From the NCBI RefSeq assembly GCF_001685015.1, contig NZ_MAYT01000001.1, positions 635,227-699,226 of the forward strand: DNA of 64,000 nucleotides, in the 5' to 3' direction. A model generated the notes under the pieces. It was not told the origin of the DNA. It worked only from the letters and a program-made list of their open reading frames with translations, and ran no database searches. How positions within the stretch are numbered: the stretch's first letter is position 1; the number at the start of each line of letters is the position of its first letter. Source of the DNA: Pseudobacillus wudalianchiensis. GTDB taxonomy: Bacteria; Bacillota; Bacilli; Bacillales; Domibacillaceae. Of the stretch, positions 56,476 through 64,000 are shown piece by piece. The translations under genes were made by a program, and so were the position numbers.

Positions 56476-57675
56476 GTGAACGTACAATTAGCACAGCGGG
56501 TTAAAGCACTAACTCCTTCTACAACACTTGCCATTACAGCAAAAGCAAAAGAGATGAAAGCGCAAGGAATCGATGTGATTGGTCTTGGTGCAGGGGAGCC
56601 TGACTTTAATACACCTGAACATATCATTGAAGCGGCCTATGAATCACTGAAAAAAGGACAGACAAAATATACACCATCTGGCGGTCTTCCTGAATTAAAG
56701 GACGCGATCATTGGCAAGTTTGAAAAAGATCAAGATTTAACTTATAAACGCAGTGAAATCATTGTAACGGTTGGAGCGAAGCATGCCCTGTATACATTGT
56801 TCCAAGTTATTTTAGATGAGGGAGATGAAGTGATCATCCCAACTCCATACTGGGTAAGTTACCCGGAACAAGTAAAGCTTGCTGATGGTACACCGGTTTA
56901 TGTGGAGGGCAAGGAAGAAAATCATTTCAAAATTACGCCTGAGCAGCTTGAATCAGTGATCACACCGAAAACAAAAGCGGTTATCATTAATTCACCAAGC
57001 AATCCAACAGGAATGATTTATTCAAGAGAAGAATTAGAAGCGCTTGGAGAAGTAGCGCTTAAACATAATATTTGGATTATCTCTGATGAAATTTACGAAA
57101 AGCTTGTCTATGGAGAGAATAAGCACGTATCCATTGCAGAGATTTCTCCGGCTTTAAAAGAACAGACGATCATTATTAATGGTGTATCTAAATCTCATTC
57201 GATGACGGGATGGCGTATCGGATACGCAGTAGGCAATGAGCAAGTGATTAAAGCGATGACAGACCTTGCGAGCCACTCAACATCTAATCCAACAGCTGTA
57301 TCACAATATGGTACGATTGCTGCCTACGAAGGAACGCAAGAACCAGTGGAAGAAATGAAAAAAGCGTTTGAAGAGCGCTTAAATATTATCCACAGCAAGC
57401 TAAATGAAATTCCAGGCGTTAGCTGCCTAAAGCCGCAAGGAGCTTTCTATTTGTTCCCTAACGTAAAAGAAGCGGCTAAATTAACAGGATTCAGCGACGT
57501 AGACGGTTTCGTTAAGGCACTTCTAGAAGATGCGAAAGTAGCGGTTATTCCAGGAAGCGGTTTTGGTTCTCCAGACAATATCCGTCTTTCCTATGCAACG
57601 TCACTTGATCTTTTAGAAGCGGCAGTTGCTCGTATTGCGGAATATGTTAATAGCCACGCAACAGCAAACAAATAA
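56476..57675 (+). CDS. aspB: Aspartate aminotransferase (AspB)
   Basis: PLP-dependent transamination between aspartate and 2-oxoglutarate. 399 residues, fold type I, subgroup I-gamma like B. subtilis AspB. It has GAGEPDF (about 38-44), YTPSGG (about 71-76), NSPSNPTG (about 173-180), DEIYEKL (about 204-210) and the PLP lysine K239 in GVSKSHSMTGWRIGY. The start is GTG after GGAGG. Followed in B. subtilis directly by asnS; here an islet lies between. Confidence 0.95.
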   Translation: MNVQLAQRVKALTPSTTLAITAKAKEMKAQGIDVIGLGAGEPDFNTPEHIIEAAYESLKKGQTKYTPSGGLPELKDAIIGKFEKDQDLTYKRSEIIVTVGAKHALYTLFQVILDEGDEVIIPTPYWVSYPEQVKLADGTPVYVEGKEENHFKITPEQLESVITPKTKAVIINSPSNPTGMIYSREELEALGEVALKHNIWIISDEIYEKLVYGENKHVSIAEISPALKEQTIIINGVSKSHSMTGWRIGYAVGNEQVIKAMTDLASHSTSNPTAVSQYGTIAAYEGTQEPVEEMKKAFEERLNIIHSKLNEIPGVSCLKPQGAFYLFPNVKEAAKLTGFSDVDGFVKALLEDAKVAVIPGSGFGSPDNIRLSYATSLDLLEAAVARIAEYVNSHATANK

Positions 57676-57696
57676 TAAATAGGTCAATGATACTGT

Positions 57697-57727
57697 AAGG
57701 CTGCTTCTAATTAGAAGCAGCCTTTTT
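57697..57727 (+). terminator. Terminator after aspB
   Basis: AAGGCTGCTTCTA and TAGAAGCAGCCTT with a very short loop and a T run. Confidence 0.88.
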
Positions 57728-58080
57728 GCTGTCTTTAAAAACTAGGCGCTGTTAAAGTAAGTAGTTCCGTTTTTGTAGACGAATATAGTAAATAACATAT
57801 GGATTGGTATGCTGTTTTTTGGTGGTATAGCATCATTTTTATAGAAAATACTCTCAAAATAGCATAGTGAATAGCAACCCCAATATGCTATTAATAATAG
57901 AGATTATCATCCTGTGAGTTGGGGTGTTGATTTGCTTGTCATTTACGATGTTAGTTTTGGTCTATATGGAGTAAAATCAAAGATTGTTGTTATTTTATGT
58001 TGAAGCAAATATAAAGCATTTAAGTAAACTTGCACCTAAAGTAACGGACGGGTTAGCTTTAAGAAGGATTTTAATTTCCT
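57728..58080 (+). other. AT-rich intergenic stretch before the hydrolase
   Basis: 353 bases without a credible gene. CAACCCCAA (about 57871-57879) and TTGGGGTGTTG (about 57919-57929) form an inverted repeat with a 39-base gap. Nearer the hydrolase, an imperfect palindrome CTAAAGTAAC...GTTAGCTTTAAG (58036-58062) overlaps the ribosome-site region. No promoter could be assigned with confidence. Confidence 0.4.
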
Positions 58081-58989
58081 ATGCCGAATTTTAATATAGA
58101 AAAAGAAGAAAAGAGGTATACATTCTTGCAAGACTCATTTACTTTTTTACAAGATAATCGGAAATTATCTTATGTAAGCTATGGAGAGACAAATGAAAAT
58201 ACAGTTATCTTCTTTCATGGATTTGGTTCATCGGTTAGTTCCATTCATCCCGATACAACAATATTAGATAAATATAATGTTCGATTTTTTGCCGTTAATC
58301 GTCCAGGGTATGGAAACTCAGATTTGATGCTGAAATATACTATGGAAGACTATGCCGATTTTATAAACAATTTTCTCATTGCGAAAGGAATTCAAAAGGT
58401 TTCGATTATTGGTTGGTCAGCTGGCGGATTATATAGCCAGGTTTTCGCTGATAAATATTCCGAAAAAGTCACGTCCCTTAATTTAGTTAGTAGTGCAATA
58501 CCTCTAAATAGTAAGGAAACTAAAAAGATTCTGCCTTCAAATTGGAAAATGATTTCTAATATGAATAGATACCTCCCTATCATGACAAAGATTTATTTTA
58601 AAAATCTAAGTAAGAAATTATCCAATAATTTAGATGGTACAATACAGGAATCTATACAACAAATGGTTGAAAGCGATCAGAAAGTGGTAAATGACCTGCT
58701 AATGCGGACAGTAATAATGAAAGGAACAGTGGAAGCATATAGTAATGAGGGTCTCGGGGTTTATTACGATGCTCTTGCATTATGTAAAGCAGCAAAGTGT
58801 ACAAGCAACCCTTTGCTTAATGCGAACGTTCATATTTGGCAAGGTGAAAAAGATACCATTTGGACTTTGGAGACTTCTAATTACCTTCGTGAGAAATACC
58901 CTAATTCCACCTATTCTTTTATTAAGAATGAAGGACACTTACTTTATTTATCTCATTGGGATGAAATACTTAAAAAAACGTTAAGCTAA
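58081..58989 (+). CDS. Alpha/beta hydrolase
   Basis: 302 residues. The catalytic triad can be read directly: nucleophile S113 in GWSAGG, D258 in GEKDTIW and H286 in NEGHLLY. The oxyanion-side motif HGFGSS lies near 45-50. No signal peptide. The substrate is unknown; related proteins include esterases and haloperoxidase-like enzymes. AGAAGGA lies 12 bases before the ATG, a little far. The gene and its flanks are clearly more AT-rich than neighbouring genes, and it separates aspB from asnS, which points to a recent acquisition. Confidence 0.85.
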   Translation: MPNFNIEKEEKRYTFLQDSFTFLQDNRKLSYVSYGETNENTVIFFHGFGSSVSSIHPDTTILDKYNVRFFAVNRPGYGNSDLMLKYTMEDYADFINNFLIAKGIQKVSIIGWSAGGLYSQVFADKYSEKVTSLNLVSSAIPLNSKETKKILPSNWKMISNMNRYLPIMTKIYFKNLSKKLSNNLDGTIQESIQQMVESDQKVVNDLLMRTVIMKGTVEAYSNEGLGVYYDALALCKAAKCTSNPLLNANVHIWQGEKDTIWTLETSNYLREKYPNSTYSFIKNEGHLLYLSHWDEILKKTLS

Positions 58990-59527
58990 CAAGTGAGTTT
59001 TAACGGTTAAGCTGAAAACTATGGTACATATTGATTAGATTGGGAAAATTCTATTTAAACGAGCAGCCTTCATTTAGGATTGGATTATCTCTTTAAAAAA
59101 CATAGTCATTGTGGTCGATAACAATTGTACATCCGGTTTACAATTTATGATTATATACACGGGGATAAATAAAAAATTTATAGCTAAGGCTTTATGCCTC
59201 TTTTATATTGAAAGAAGGAATTGTACTTGTGCTAACAAGTAGTGTTAGATAAAGCAGGTACGTACCACATTGAAGTCAAAAAACTTGCGGTTTGAAAAAT
59301 TCACTCAAGTTTTTTTAGGTGCTATATACACTGTTTTTTATATTGCTAATTTGTATGTTATTTAACTAGTGACTTTGAATTTTTTTCATTTAAAGGAACT
59401 ACTTACTGTTAAAACGGATAGTGTTTTTACAGTTAATTGGACGGAAAACGACCGGCCGCAGCGAAAATCAATAGCCGATTGTAACAAAGCCGAAAAATTT
59501 GAAACCGACCACGTTAACAGGCATTTC
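58990..59527 (+). other. AT-rich gene-free stretch after the hydrolase
   Basis: About 540 bases before the asnS promoter with no credible gene. AACTTG (about 59282) and CAAGTT followed by seven T (about 59308) form a weak terminator-like hairpin. An imperfect inverted repeat (AGCTAAC...GTTAAGCT) surrounds the hydrolase stop codon. No transposase remnant was recognised. Confidence 0.4.
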
Positions 59528-59557
59528 TTGTACTTTTTGATGAAACATAGGTATAAT
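59528..59557 (+). promoter_or_regulatory. SigA promoter of asnS
   Basis: TTGTAC (59528-59533), an 18-base spacer and TATAAT (59552-59557), 48 bases before asnS. There is no T-box signature in the leader. Confidence 0.62.
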
Positions 59558-59605
59558 ATGAAGCGAATGGGTTAGAATTGCCAAATATGTTGGAGGGAAT
59601 CTTAC

Positions 59606-60898
59606 ATGAAAATAACGATAGCGGAAGTAAGCCAATTCGTTGGACAAGAAGTAACGATTGGCGCTTGGCTGGCAAATAAACGTTCTAGTGGAAAAATTGC
59701 TTTTTTACAGCTTCGTGATGGAACAGGCTTTATCCAAGGCGTTGTTGTCAAAAGTGAAGCAGGAGAAGAACTCTTTAAAACAGCAAAAGCTCTGACGCAG
59801 GAATCTTCTCTATATGTTACAGGGATCGTCCAGGAAGACAACCGTTCGCCTTTTGGCTTTGAGTTAAATGTAACGGGTCTAGAAGTGATTGCTGAAGCTG
59901 TTGATTACCCAATCACACCAAAAGAGCACGGAACCGAATTTTTGATGGATCATCGTCATTTATGGCTGCGCTCTCGACGCCAGCATGCGGTTATGAAAAT
60001 CCGCAATGAAATTATCCGGTCAACATACGAGTTTTTTAACGAGCGGGGATTTGTAAAAGTCGATCCGCCGATTTTAACCGGCAGCGCACCAGAAGGAACG
60101 TCCGAATTGTTCCATACTCAATATTTTGATGAAGACGCTTATCTTTCGCAAAGCGGGCAGCTTTATATGGAAGCGGCAGCGATGGCGCTTGGAAAAGTAT
60201 TCTCCTTTGGACCGACCTTCCGTGCTGAAAAATCAAAAACCCGCCGTCATCTTATTGAATTTTGGATGATCGAGCCGGAGATGGCCTTTTACAACTTTGA
60301 AGATAATCTAAAGGTACAGGAAGAATATGTAGCCCACATTGTCCAGTCTGTTCTTAAGAATTGTCGTTTAGAGCTCGAACGGCTTGGCCGGGATACTTCG
60401 AAGCTAGAGCAGATTAAAGCGCCATTCCCGCGTATTACATATGATGAAGCGATCGAGTTTTTACACAAAAAAGGCTTTAACGATATTCAATGGGGGGACG
60501 ACTTTGGTGCTCCTCATGAAACGGCGATTGCCGAAAGCTATGACAAGCCTGTATTTATTACGCATTATCCTACTTCTCTCAAGCCATTTTACATGCAGCC
60601 AGATTTAAATCGCGAAGAAGTCGTATTATGTGCGGATTTAATTGCGCCAGAAGGCTATGGAGAAATTATTGGCGGTTCGGAACGGATCCATGATCTAGAT
60701 TTGTTAAGCGAGCGGATTAAGGAGCATGAACTTGATCCTGAAGCTTATAAGTGGTATCTTGAACTCCGGAAATACGGCTCCGTTCCTCATTCAGGCTTCG
60801 GTCTTGGTCTTGAGCGGACAGTTGCTTGGATTAGCGGCGTTGAACATGTTCGGGAAACAATTCCTTTCCCGCGTTTATTAAACCGTCTCTATCCGTAA
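59606..60898 (+). CDS. asnS: Asparaginyl-tRNA synthetase
   Basis: Charges tRNA-Asn. 430 residues, class IIb: an N-terminal OB-fold anticodon-binding domain (about 14-105, [18 protein letters not shown]) and a class II catalytic core with motif 2 ([21 protein letters not shown], about 206-226) and motif 3 ([15 protein letters not shown], about 396-410). The strong ribosome site GGAGGG precedes the ATG. Its own promoter is present, so it no longer depends on aspB transcription. dnaD follows after about 200 bases. Confidence 0.97.
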   Translation: MKITIAEVSQFVGQEVTIGAWLANKRSSGKIAFLQLRDGTGFIQGVVVKSEAGEELFKTAKALTQESSLYVTGIVQEDNRSPFGFELNVTGLEVIAEAVDYPITPKEHGTEFLMDHRHLWLRSRRQHAVMKIRNEIIRSTYEFFNERGFVKVDPPILTGSAPEGTSELFHTQYFDEDAYLSQSGQLYMEAAAMALGKVFSFGPTFRAEKSKTRRHLIEFWMIEPEMAFYNFEDNLKVQEEYVAHIVQSVLKNCRLELERLGRDTSKLEQIKAPFPRITYDEAIEFLHKKGFNDIQWGDDFGAPHETAIAESYDKPVFITHYPTSLKPFYMQPDLNREEVVLCADLIAPEGYGEIIGGSERIHDLDLLSERIKEHELDPEAYKWYLELRKYGSVPHSGFGLGLERTVAWISGVEHVRETIPFPRLLNRLYP

Positions 60899-61024
60899 TG
60901 GTCATGAGGTCATCTTGCCAGCAAACAATGAACCCGTTTTGCCATTAATATTTCTTGGCTTGACGGACGAGTTCTAAAAGCAGGCGAGGCGGCCTTTTCT
61001 TTATTTTTCATCTGCTAGTAAAAA

Positions 61025-61049
61025 GACAAATCACAATTTCTCATTTGTC
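61025..61049 (+). promoter_or_regulatory. Palindrome upstream of dnaD
   Basis: GACAAAT (61025-61031) and ATTTGTC (61043-61049) form a perfect inverted repeat with an 11-base centre, about 26 bases before the dnaD -10 box. It may be an operator; no regulator is assigned. Confidence 0.35.
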
Positions 61050-61074
61050 AATTCTCAATTTTATAATTTCCCCA

Positions 61075-61083
61075 TGATATACT
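61075..61083 (+). promoter_or_regulatory. Extended -10 promoter of dnaD
   Basis: TGA-TATACT, 19 bases before the dnaD ATG. No matching -35 at 16-18 bases. Confidence 0.5.
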
Positions 61084-61102
61084 TAATTGTGAGGTGTCTG
61101 CA

Positions 61103-61792
61103 ATGGAACAAAAAGAATTATTAATGCGTTGGATGAACGAAGGAATGGTTAGTATTCCCCAGGTTTTGCTTACCTACTATAAAAAATTAAAGCTTAATGA
61201 AACAGAGCTTGTTTTATTACTGCAAATTTTTTCTTACAAACAAAAGGGCCGGCATTTTCCGACATTTGAGGAACTAGCGGATCGGATGACCATCTCTGCC
61301 GGTGAATGTTCCCTCTTAGTAAAAAAACTTGTACAACATCAAATACTGGCAATTGAACAAGGAGATACGCTAGGCTTTGAAAGTTATTCGTTAACCCCGC
61401 TTTGGAAGAAGCTTGCTGATTTTATGCTGCAGCAGTCAAGACAATCTGCGCTGCATCAAGCGATGAGCGAAGAGCAGGATTTATACACATGTTTTGAAAA
61501 AGAGTTTGGCCGGCCGCTTTCTCCACTCGAATGCGAAACACTGGCGATTTGGATTGATCAGGATCATCATGATGCGGTTATTATTAAAGCAGCTTTAAGA
61601 GAAGCGGTCATTTCAGGAAAGATGAATTTTCGCTATATTGACCGGATTCTTTTTGAATGGAAAAAGCAGGGGATTGAAACGCTAGAGCAGGCAAGAGAGT
61701 ATGGCCAGCGTTTTAGGAAGAATCAATTACCCGTGGATCAAGTGCAGCGATCGAAGAAAGCTGTTCCATTCTACAACTGGCTTGAGCAGTAA
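61103..61792 (+). CDS. dnaD: DNA replication protein DnaD
   Basis: Primosome component for initiation at oriC and PriA-dependent restart. 229 residues (B. subtilis 232): an N-terminal winged-helix oligomerisation domain (about 1-98) and the C-terminal DnaB_2 domain (about 128-200), with FEKEFGRPLSPLECE and YIDRILFEWKKQGIETLEQA close to the YxxxIxxxW signature. The ATG at 61103 follows GTGAGGTG. Operon with nth and ypoC, as in B. subtilis. Confidence 0.95.
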   Translation: MEQKELLMRWMNEGMVSIPQVLLTYYKKLKLNETELVLLLQIFSYKQKGRHFPTFEELADRMTISAGECSLLVKKLVQHQILAIEQGDTLGFESYSLTPLWKKLADFMLQQSRQSALHQAMSEEQDLYTCFEKEFGRPLSPLECETLAIWIDQDHHDAVIIKAALREAVISGKMNFRYIDRILFEWKKQGIETLEQAREYGQRFRKNQLPVDQVQRSKKAVPFYNWLEQ

Positions 61793-61807
61793 AAGGAGAG
61801 AAAAGGT

Positions 61808-62461
61808 ATGCTGAATAAAACGCAAATACGATATTGTCTAGATACGATCGCTGACATGTACCCCGATGCTCATTGCGAATTGATTCATGACAATCCCTTT
61901 GAGTTAGTGATTGCTGTCCTGTTATCTGCTCAATGCACGGATGCTCTAGTGAATAAAGTGACGAAAGATTTGTTTAAAAAGTATAAAACGCCGGAAGATT
62001 ATTTAGCTGTTCCGCTGGAGGAACTTCAAGAGGACATTCGTTCGATTGGCTTGTTTCGCAATAAGGCAAAAAATATTCAAAAGTTATGCCGTATGTTAAT
62101 TGAAGAGATGAATGGCGAGGTGCCCAGAACACAGGATGAACTAGTGAAGCTTCCGGGTGTGGGCAGGAAGACAGCTAATGTCGTAGCTTCTGTTGCTTTC
62201 GGCGTGCCTGCTATTGCTGTTGATACGCACGTAGAGAGAGTCAGCAAACGGCTCGGTTTTTGCCGCTGGAAAGACTCTGTAACAGAAGTGGAAGAAACGC
62301 TGATGCGAAAAATCCCAAAAGAAGAATGGTCTGTTACGCATCATCGGCTCATTTTTTTCGGACGCTATCATTGTAAAGCCCAATCTCCTCAATGTGAAAT
62401 TTGTCCGCTGCTTGACTTATGCCGAGAAGGTCAAAAACGGATGAAGAAGCGAACGGGATGA
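61808..62461 (+). CDS. nth: Endonuclease III
   Basis: DNA glycosylase/AP lyase for oxidised pyrimidines. 217 residues. The helix-hairpin-helix is LPGVGRKTANVV (about 115-126) with catalytic K121; the catalytic aspartate is D139 in VDTHVERVSKRLG. The 4Fe-4S ligands C189, C196, C199 and C205 have the C-x6-C-x2-C-x5-C spacing. The ribosome site AAAGGAGAG precedes the ATG. Overlaps ypoC by four bases. Confidence 0.97.
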   Translation: MLNKTQIRYCLDTIADMYPDAHCELIHDNPFELVIAVLLSAQCTDALVNKVTKDLFKKYKTPEDYLAVPLEELQEDIRSIGLFRNKAKNIQKLCRMLIEEMNGEVPRTQDELVKLPGVGRKTANVVASVAFGVPAIAVDTHVERVSKRLGFCRWKDSVTEVEETLMRKIPKEEWSVTHHRLIFFGRYHCKAQSPQCEICPLLDLCREGQKRMKKRTG

Positions 62462-62952
62462 GAAAGCAGATTGTAAAGGTTTCAGAACAATTGAAACACC
62501 CCTTGTTCTTTTCTGCAGAAGAATTCGTGGAATTGCCAGGGGGGCATTCGCTGTCTGCGCCTCCTTTTTTTATTTATGAATTATCGGAGAGGGAACGGCC
62601 TTGGATAGAGGAAAAGCAGGGCTTGCCTTTCGTGGAAAGAGAATGGTCCCAGCTCCAATCTCAGCTTGAAGAAAAGTTTCAACAGCGGGATAAGAAGATT
62701 CAGCTAGAAATGAAAGCGGCCATTGCCTTATTTTTAATGAAGCTATTTTGGAGCAACGGCCAGCCAGTACAATTGAACAACTGGAAACAGAACGTGAAGA
62801 AACTTGATATCAAGCCGGTAAATGTCGAAGAGCGGCTTGAATTTATTTTTAATCGCCCTTACTCGTATCATTCTTATAGACAAGTATTTGAACTTATGAG
62901 TGAACAGGAAAAACAGGTAGCGAAGTATTCAATACTGAGACAGAAAAAATAA
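62458..62952 (+). CDS. ypoC: YpoC-like protein
   Basis: 164 residues, soluble, basic and rich in aromatic residues. It matches B. subtilis YpoC in size and in its place between nth and ponA. No enzymatic motif; the function is unknown. The start ATG overlaps the nth stop codon (ATGA), so translation is coupled. An in-frame ATG at 62419 lies deeper in nth and is less likely. Confidence 0.82.
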   Translation: MRKQIVKVSEQLKHPLFFSAEEFVELPGGHSLSAPPFFIYELSERERPWIEEKQGLPFVEREWSQLQSQLEEKFQQRDKKIQLEMKAAIALFLMKLFWSNGQPVQLNNWKQNVKKLDIKPVNVEERLEFIFNRPYSYHSYRQVFELMSEQEKQVAKYSILRQKK

Positions 62953-62980
62953 AAGGATGGCCTTGTGCCATCCTTTTTTG
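62950..62980. terminator. Bidirectional terminator, ypoC / ponA
   Basis: AAAAGGATGGC and GCCATCCTTTT with a 5-base loop, A run before and T run after, between convergent genes. Confidence 0.88.
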
Positions 62981-62984
62981 ATTA

Positions 62985-64000
62985 TTATTCATCTGTACTT
63001 TGTGTTTGGGCACCCGCAGGAGGAGTAGGAGTGCCTTGTTGTGTATTGCCGCCAGAAGCAGGAGGTGTTCCTGTTCCTCCACCCGGAGGAGTAACAGGCG
63101 GTTTACTTGTATTGCCGCCTGTGCTTCCACCGTTGCCGCCGGTATTGCCGCCGTTACTGCCGCCGCCATTGTTGCCACCGGTATTGCCGCCGTTACCGCC
63201 ACCATTGTTGCCGCCAGTATTGCCGCCGTTACCGCCGCCATTGTTGCCACCGGTATTACCGCCATTACCGCCGCCATTGTTGCCACCGGTATTGCCGCCG
63301 TTGTTACCGCCATTGTTGCCACCAGTATTACCGCCATTGCCGTTGTCATTACCATTGCCATTATCGTTGTCATTGTCGCCTGGGGTTGATTGATCATCAT
63401 CAGGCTGTGTTGCCGGTGGATTATCCTCGTCACTATTTGCCGGAGGCTCTTCACCTGTCGGCACAGTGATAGATGTTGAGGCCGTATCCACTGTTTGACC
63501 ATCCACGGTTGCTGTTACGGTATAGCTGTATGAATTTCCTGGCTGGGCATTGCCGAAGACGGCGGATGTGCCGCTAGTCGATTGAGATTCACCAGTTGAG
63601 GAAGAAACAGCAAAGCTTGGTGTTCCCTTTCCTCCAAACGACCAGGATACTTTTATGCTTTGAGAGGATGTGTCATAAGAAGCAGTAAGGTTCTCAATTT
63701 TTCCTTCTTTTTCTTTTTCTTTATCCTCGTCGTCTTTCTTGTCTTTAAAGTCATTAAATACTTTCTTAGGCTCTTCCCCTTTAATGAATAGTTCATACAC
63801 TTTTTCGCTGTCAGGAGTACCTGCTCCTGCAATTTCAGCTGGGTTTGATCCTTTTTTAATTGGAAGCTCGACTACGCTATTTGGTTTTTTAAAGTTCTTC
63901 GTTTCTTTATCGGATGATACTTCTTCCATCAAGTGTTTAAACAATTGCTTGGAAATGTTTTGGCTATCTTTTGATAAATATTCTTTTTTACTTTCATATC
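62985..64000 (-). CDS. ponA: Penicillin-binding protein 1 (PonA), C-terminal part (5' end outside window)
   Basis: The minus-strand frame is open to the window edge; only about 338 C-terminal residues are present, and the first in-frame candidate start in view is internal. Visible parts: the end of the transpeptidase region and linker (SKQLFKHLMEEVSSD, then KKPNSVVELP), a fibronectin type III-like domain (about 190-105 residues from the end, ENLTASYDTSSQSIKVSWSF), and a Gly/Asn-rich tail with repeated GGNTGGNNGGGN, ending in a Pro/Thr-rich segment. B. subtilis PBP1 also carries an FnIII domain and a Gly/Asn-rich tail, and follows ypoC convergently. Confidence 0.93.
   Translation of the reverse strand, partial: YESKKEYLSKDSQNISKQLFKHLMEEVSSDKETKNFKKPNSVVELPIKKGSNPAEIAGAGTPDSEKVYELFIKGEEPKKVFNDFKDKKDDEDKEKEKEGKIENLTASYDTSSQSIKVSWSFGGKGTPSFAVSSSTGESQSTSGTSAVFGNAQPGNSYSYTVTATVDGQTVDTASTSITVPTGEEPPANSDEDNPPATQPDDDQSTPGDNDNDNGNGNDNGNGGNTGGNNGGNNGGNTGGNNGGGNGGNTGGNNGGGNGGNTGGNNGGGNGGNTGGNNGGGSNGGNTGGNGGSTGGNTSKPPVTPPGGGTGTPPASGGNTQQGTPTPPAGAQTQSTDE
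63132..63347 (-). repeat. 36-bp tandem repeats in ponA
   Basis: About six degenerate units of 36 bases (boundaries at 63132, 63168, 63204, 63240, 63276, 63312), each encoding the 12-residue unit GGNTGGNNGGGN on the minus strand. The units are contiguous and in frame, so copy-number change would keep the reading frame. Confidence 0.85.

Noticed and set aside
57871-57929. Inverted repeat CAACCCCAA / TTGGGGTG as an insertion-sequence remnant
   Set aside because: Only eight or nine bases match, no transposase fragment lies between the arms and no target duplication is visible.
59369-59575. 68-residue open frame between the hydrolase and asnS
   Set aside because: It overlaps the asnS promoter, has no ribosome site and has no recognisable sequence pattern.
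59380-59605. Possible T-box leader before asnS
   Set aside because: No AGGGTGGNACCGCG-like T-box sequence and no terminator/antiterminator pair was found.
60960-60995. Terminator after asnS (AAAAGC ... GGCCTTTT)
   Set aside because: The stem is short and mismatched and the T run is broken; too weak to list.
63132-63347. Regular 36-base repeat spacing that resembles a CRISPR array
   Set aside because: The units are contiguous with no spacers, and they encode an in-frame Gly/Asn repeat of PonA on the minus strand.
62965-63469. Long plus-strand open frames rich in Pro/Leu or Ala/Thr opposite ponA
   Set aside because: They arise from the antisense of the GC-rich Gly/Asn repeat; there is no ribosome site and ponA explains the region.

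Overview
This window is core chromosome of an endospore-forming member of the Bacillaceae. Almost every gene has a recognisable Bacillus subtilis counterpart, and the order follows the B. subtilis ypbB to ponA segment. The spore genes (spoIVA, sleB, ypeB, cotJABC, ypjB), bacillithiol genes (bshA, bshB1, ypdA), the TRAP gene mtrB and the menaquinone/heptaprenyl genes (hepS-menH-hepT) fit that placement. I cannot name the genus from sequence alone. No tRNA, rRNA, CRISPR array, prophage or intact insertion sequence is visible.

Layout. 1-3.4 kb: end of ypbB, then recS, ypbD, ypbE. 3.5-6.1 kb: an amino-acid permease and a reversed cotJABC spore-coat operon with a SigE-like promoter. 6.1-13.5 kb: a phosphoesterase, the MecA paralogue ypbH, ypdA, reversed ansA, prsW, the germination pair sleB-ypeB, and the PilZ protein ypfA. 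13.6-21.0 kb: cmk-plsC, ypfD (S1-like), fni, der, gpsA, yphE, yphF. 21.1-28.6 kb: spoIVA, hbs, folE-mtrB, hepS-menH-hepT-ndk and cheR, with palindromic repeats around folE and ndk. 28.7-35 kb: the aromatic supraoperon aroF-aroB-aroH-hisC-tyrA-aroE, which lacks the trp genes found inside it in B. subtilis. 35.2-39.9 kb: ypiA-ypiB-ypiF and the qcrABC cytochrome bc complex. 39.9-48.9 kb: ypjA, ypjB, a YugP-like peptidase, reversed ypjC, then ypjD-dapB-mgsA-bshB1-bshA-cca-birA as a tightly overlapping operon. 48.9-56.5 kb: a reversed sugar-dehydrogenase lipoprotein, panBCD with a structured attenuator leader, dinG, a degenerate ComEC-like secreted protein, ypmA. 56.5-64 kb: aspB, an AT-rich islet with an alpha/beta hydrolase, asnS, dnaD-nth-ypoC, and the C-terminal part of ponA on the minus strand, running off the window.

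Functional themes. Isoprenoid and quinone supply (fni, hepS/T, menH, with aroF and aroB feeding chorismate) connects with the menaquinol:cytochrome c reductase qcrABC. Bacillithiol is made by bshB1 and bshA, and its disulfide is reduced by ypdA. Pantothenate (panBCD), lysine/diaminopimelate (dapB), biotinylation (birA), tRNA maturation and charging (cca, asnS) and DNA repair and replication (recS, dinG, dnaD, nth) fill most of the rest.

The window is mostly ordinary. The places most worth a second look are the panB leader with its mutually exclusive hairpins, the metal-site-less ComEC-like protein whose start codon lies in a perfect inverted repeat, the TRAP gene without a neighbouring trp operon, the palindromic repeat family, the AT-rich hydrolase islet, and the 36-bp tandem repeats that encode the Gly/Asn-rich tail of PBP1. 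Short regulatory sites were found by eye and are less certain than the genes.
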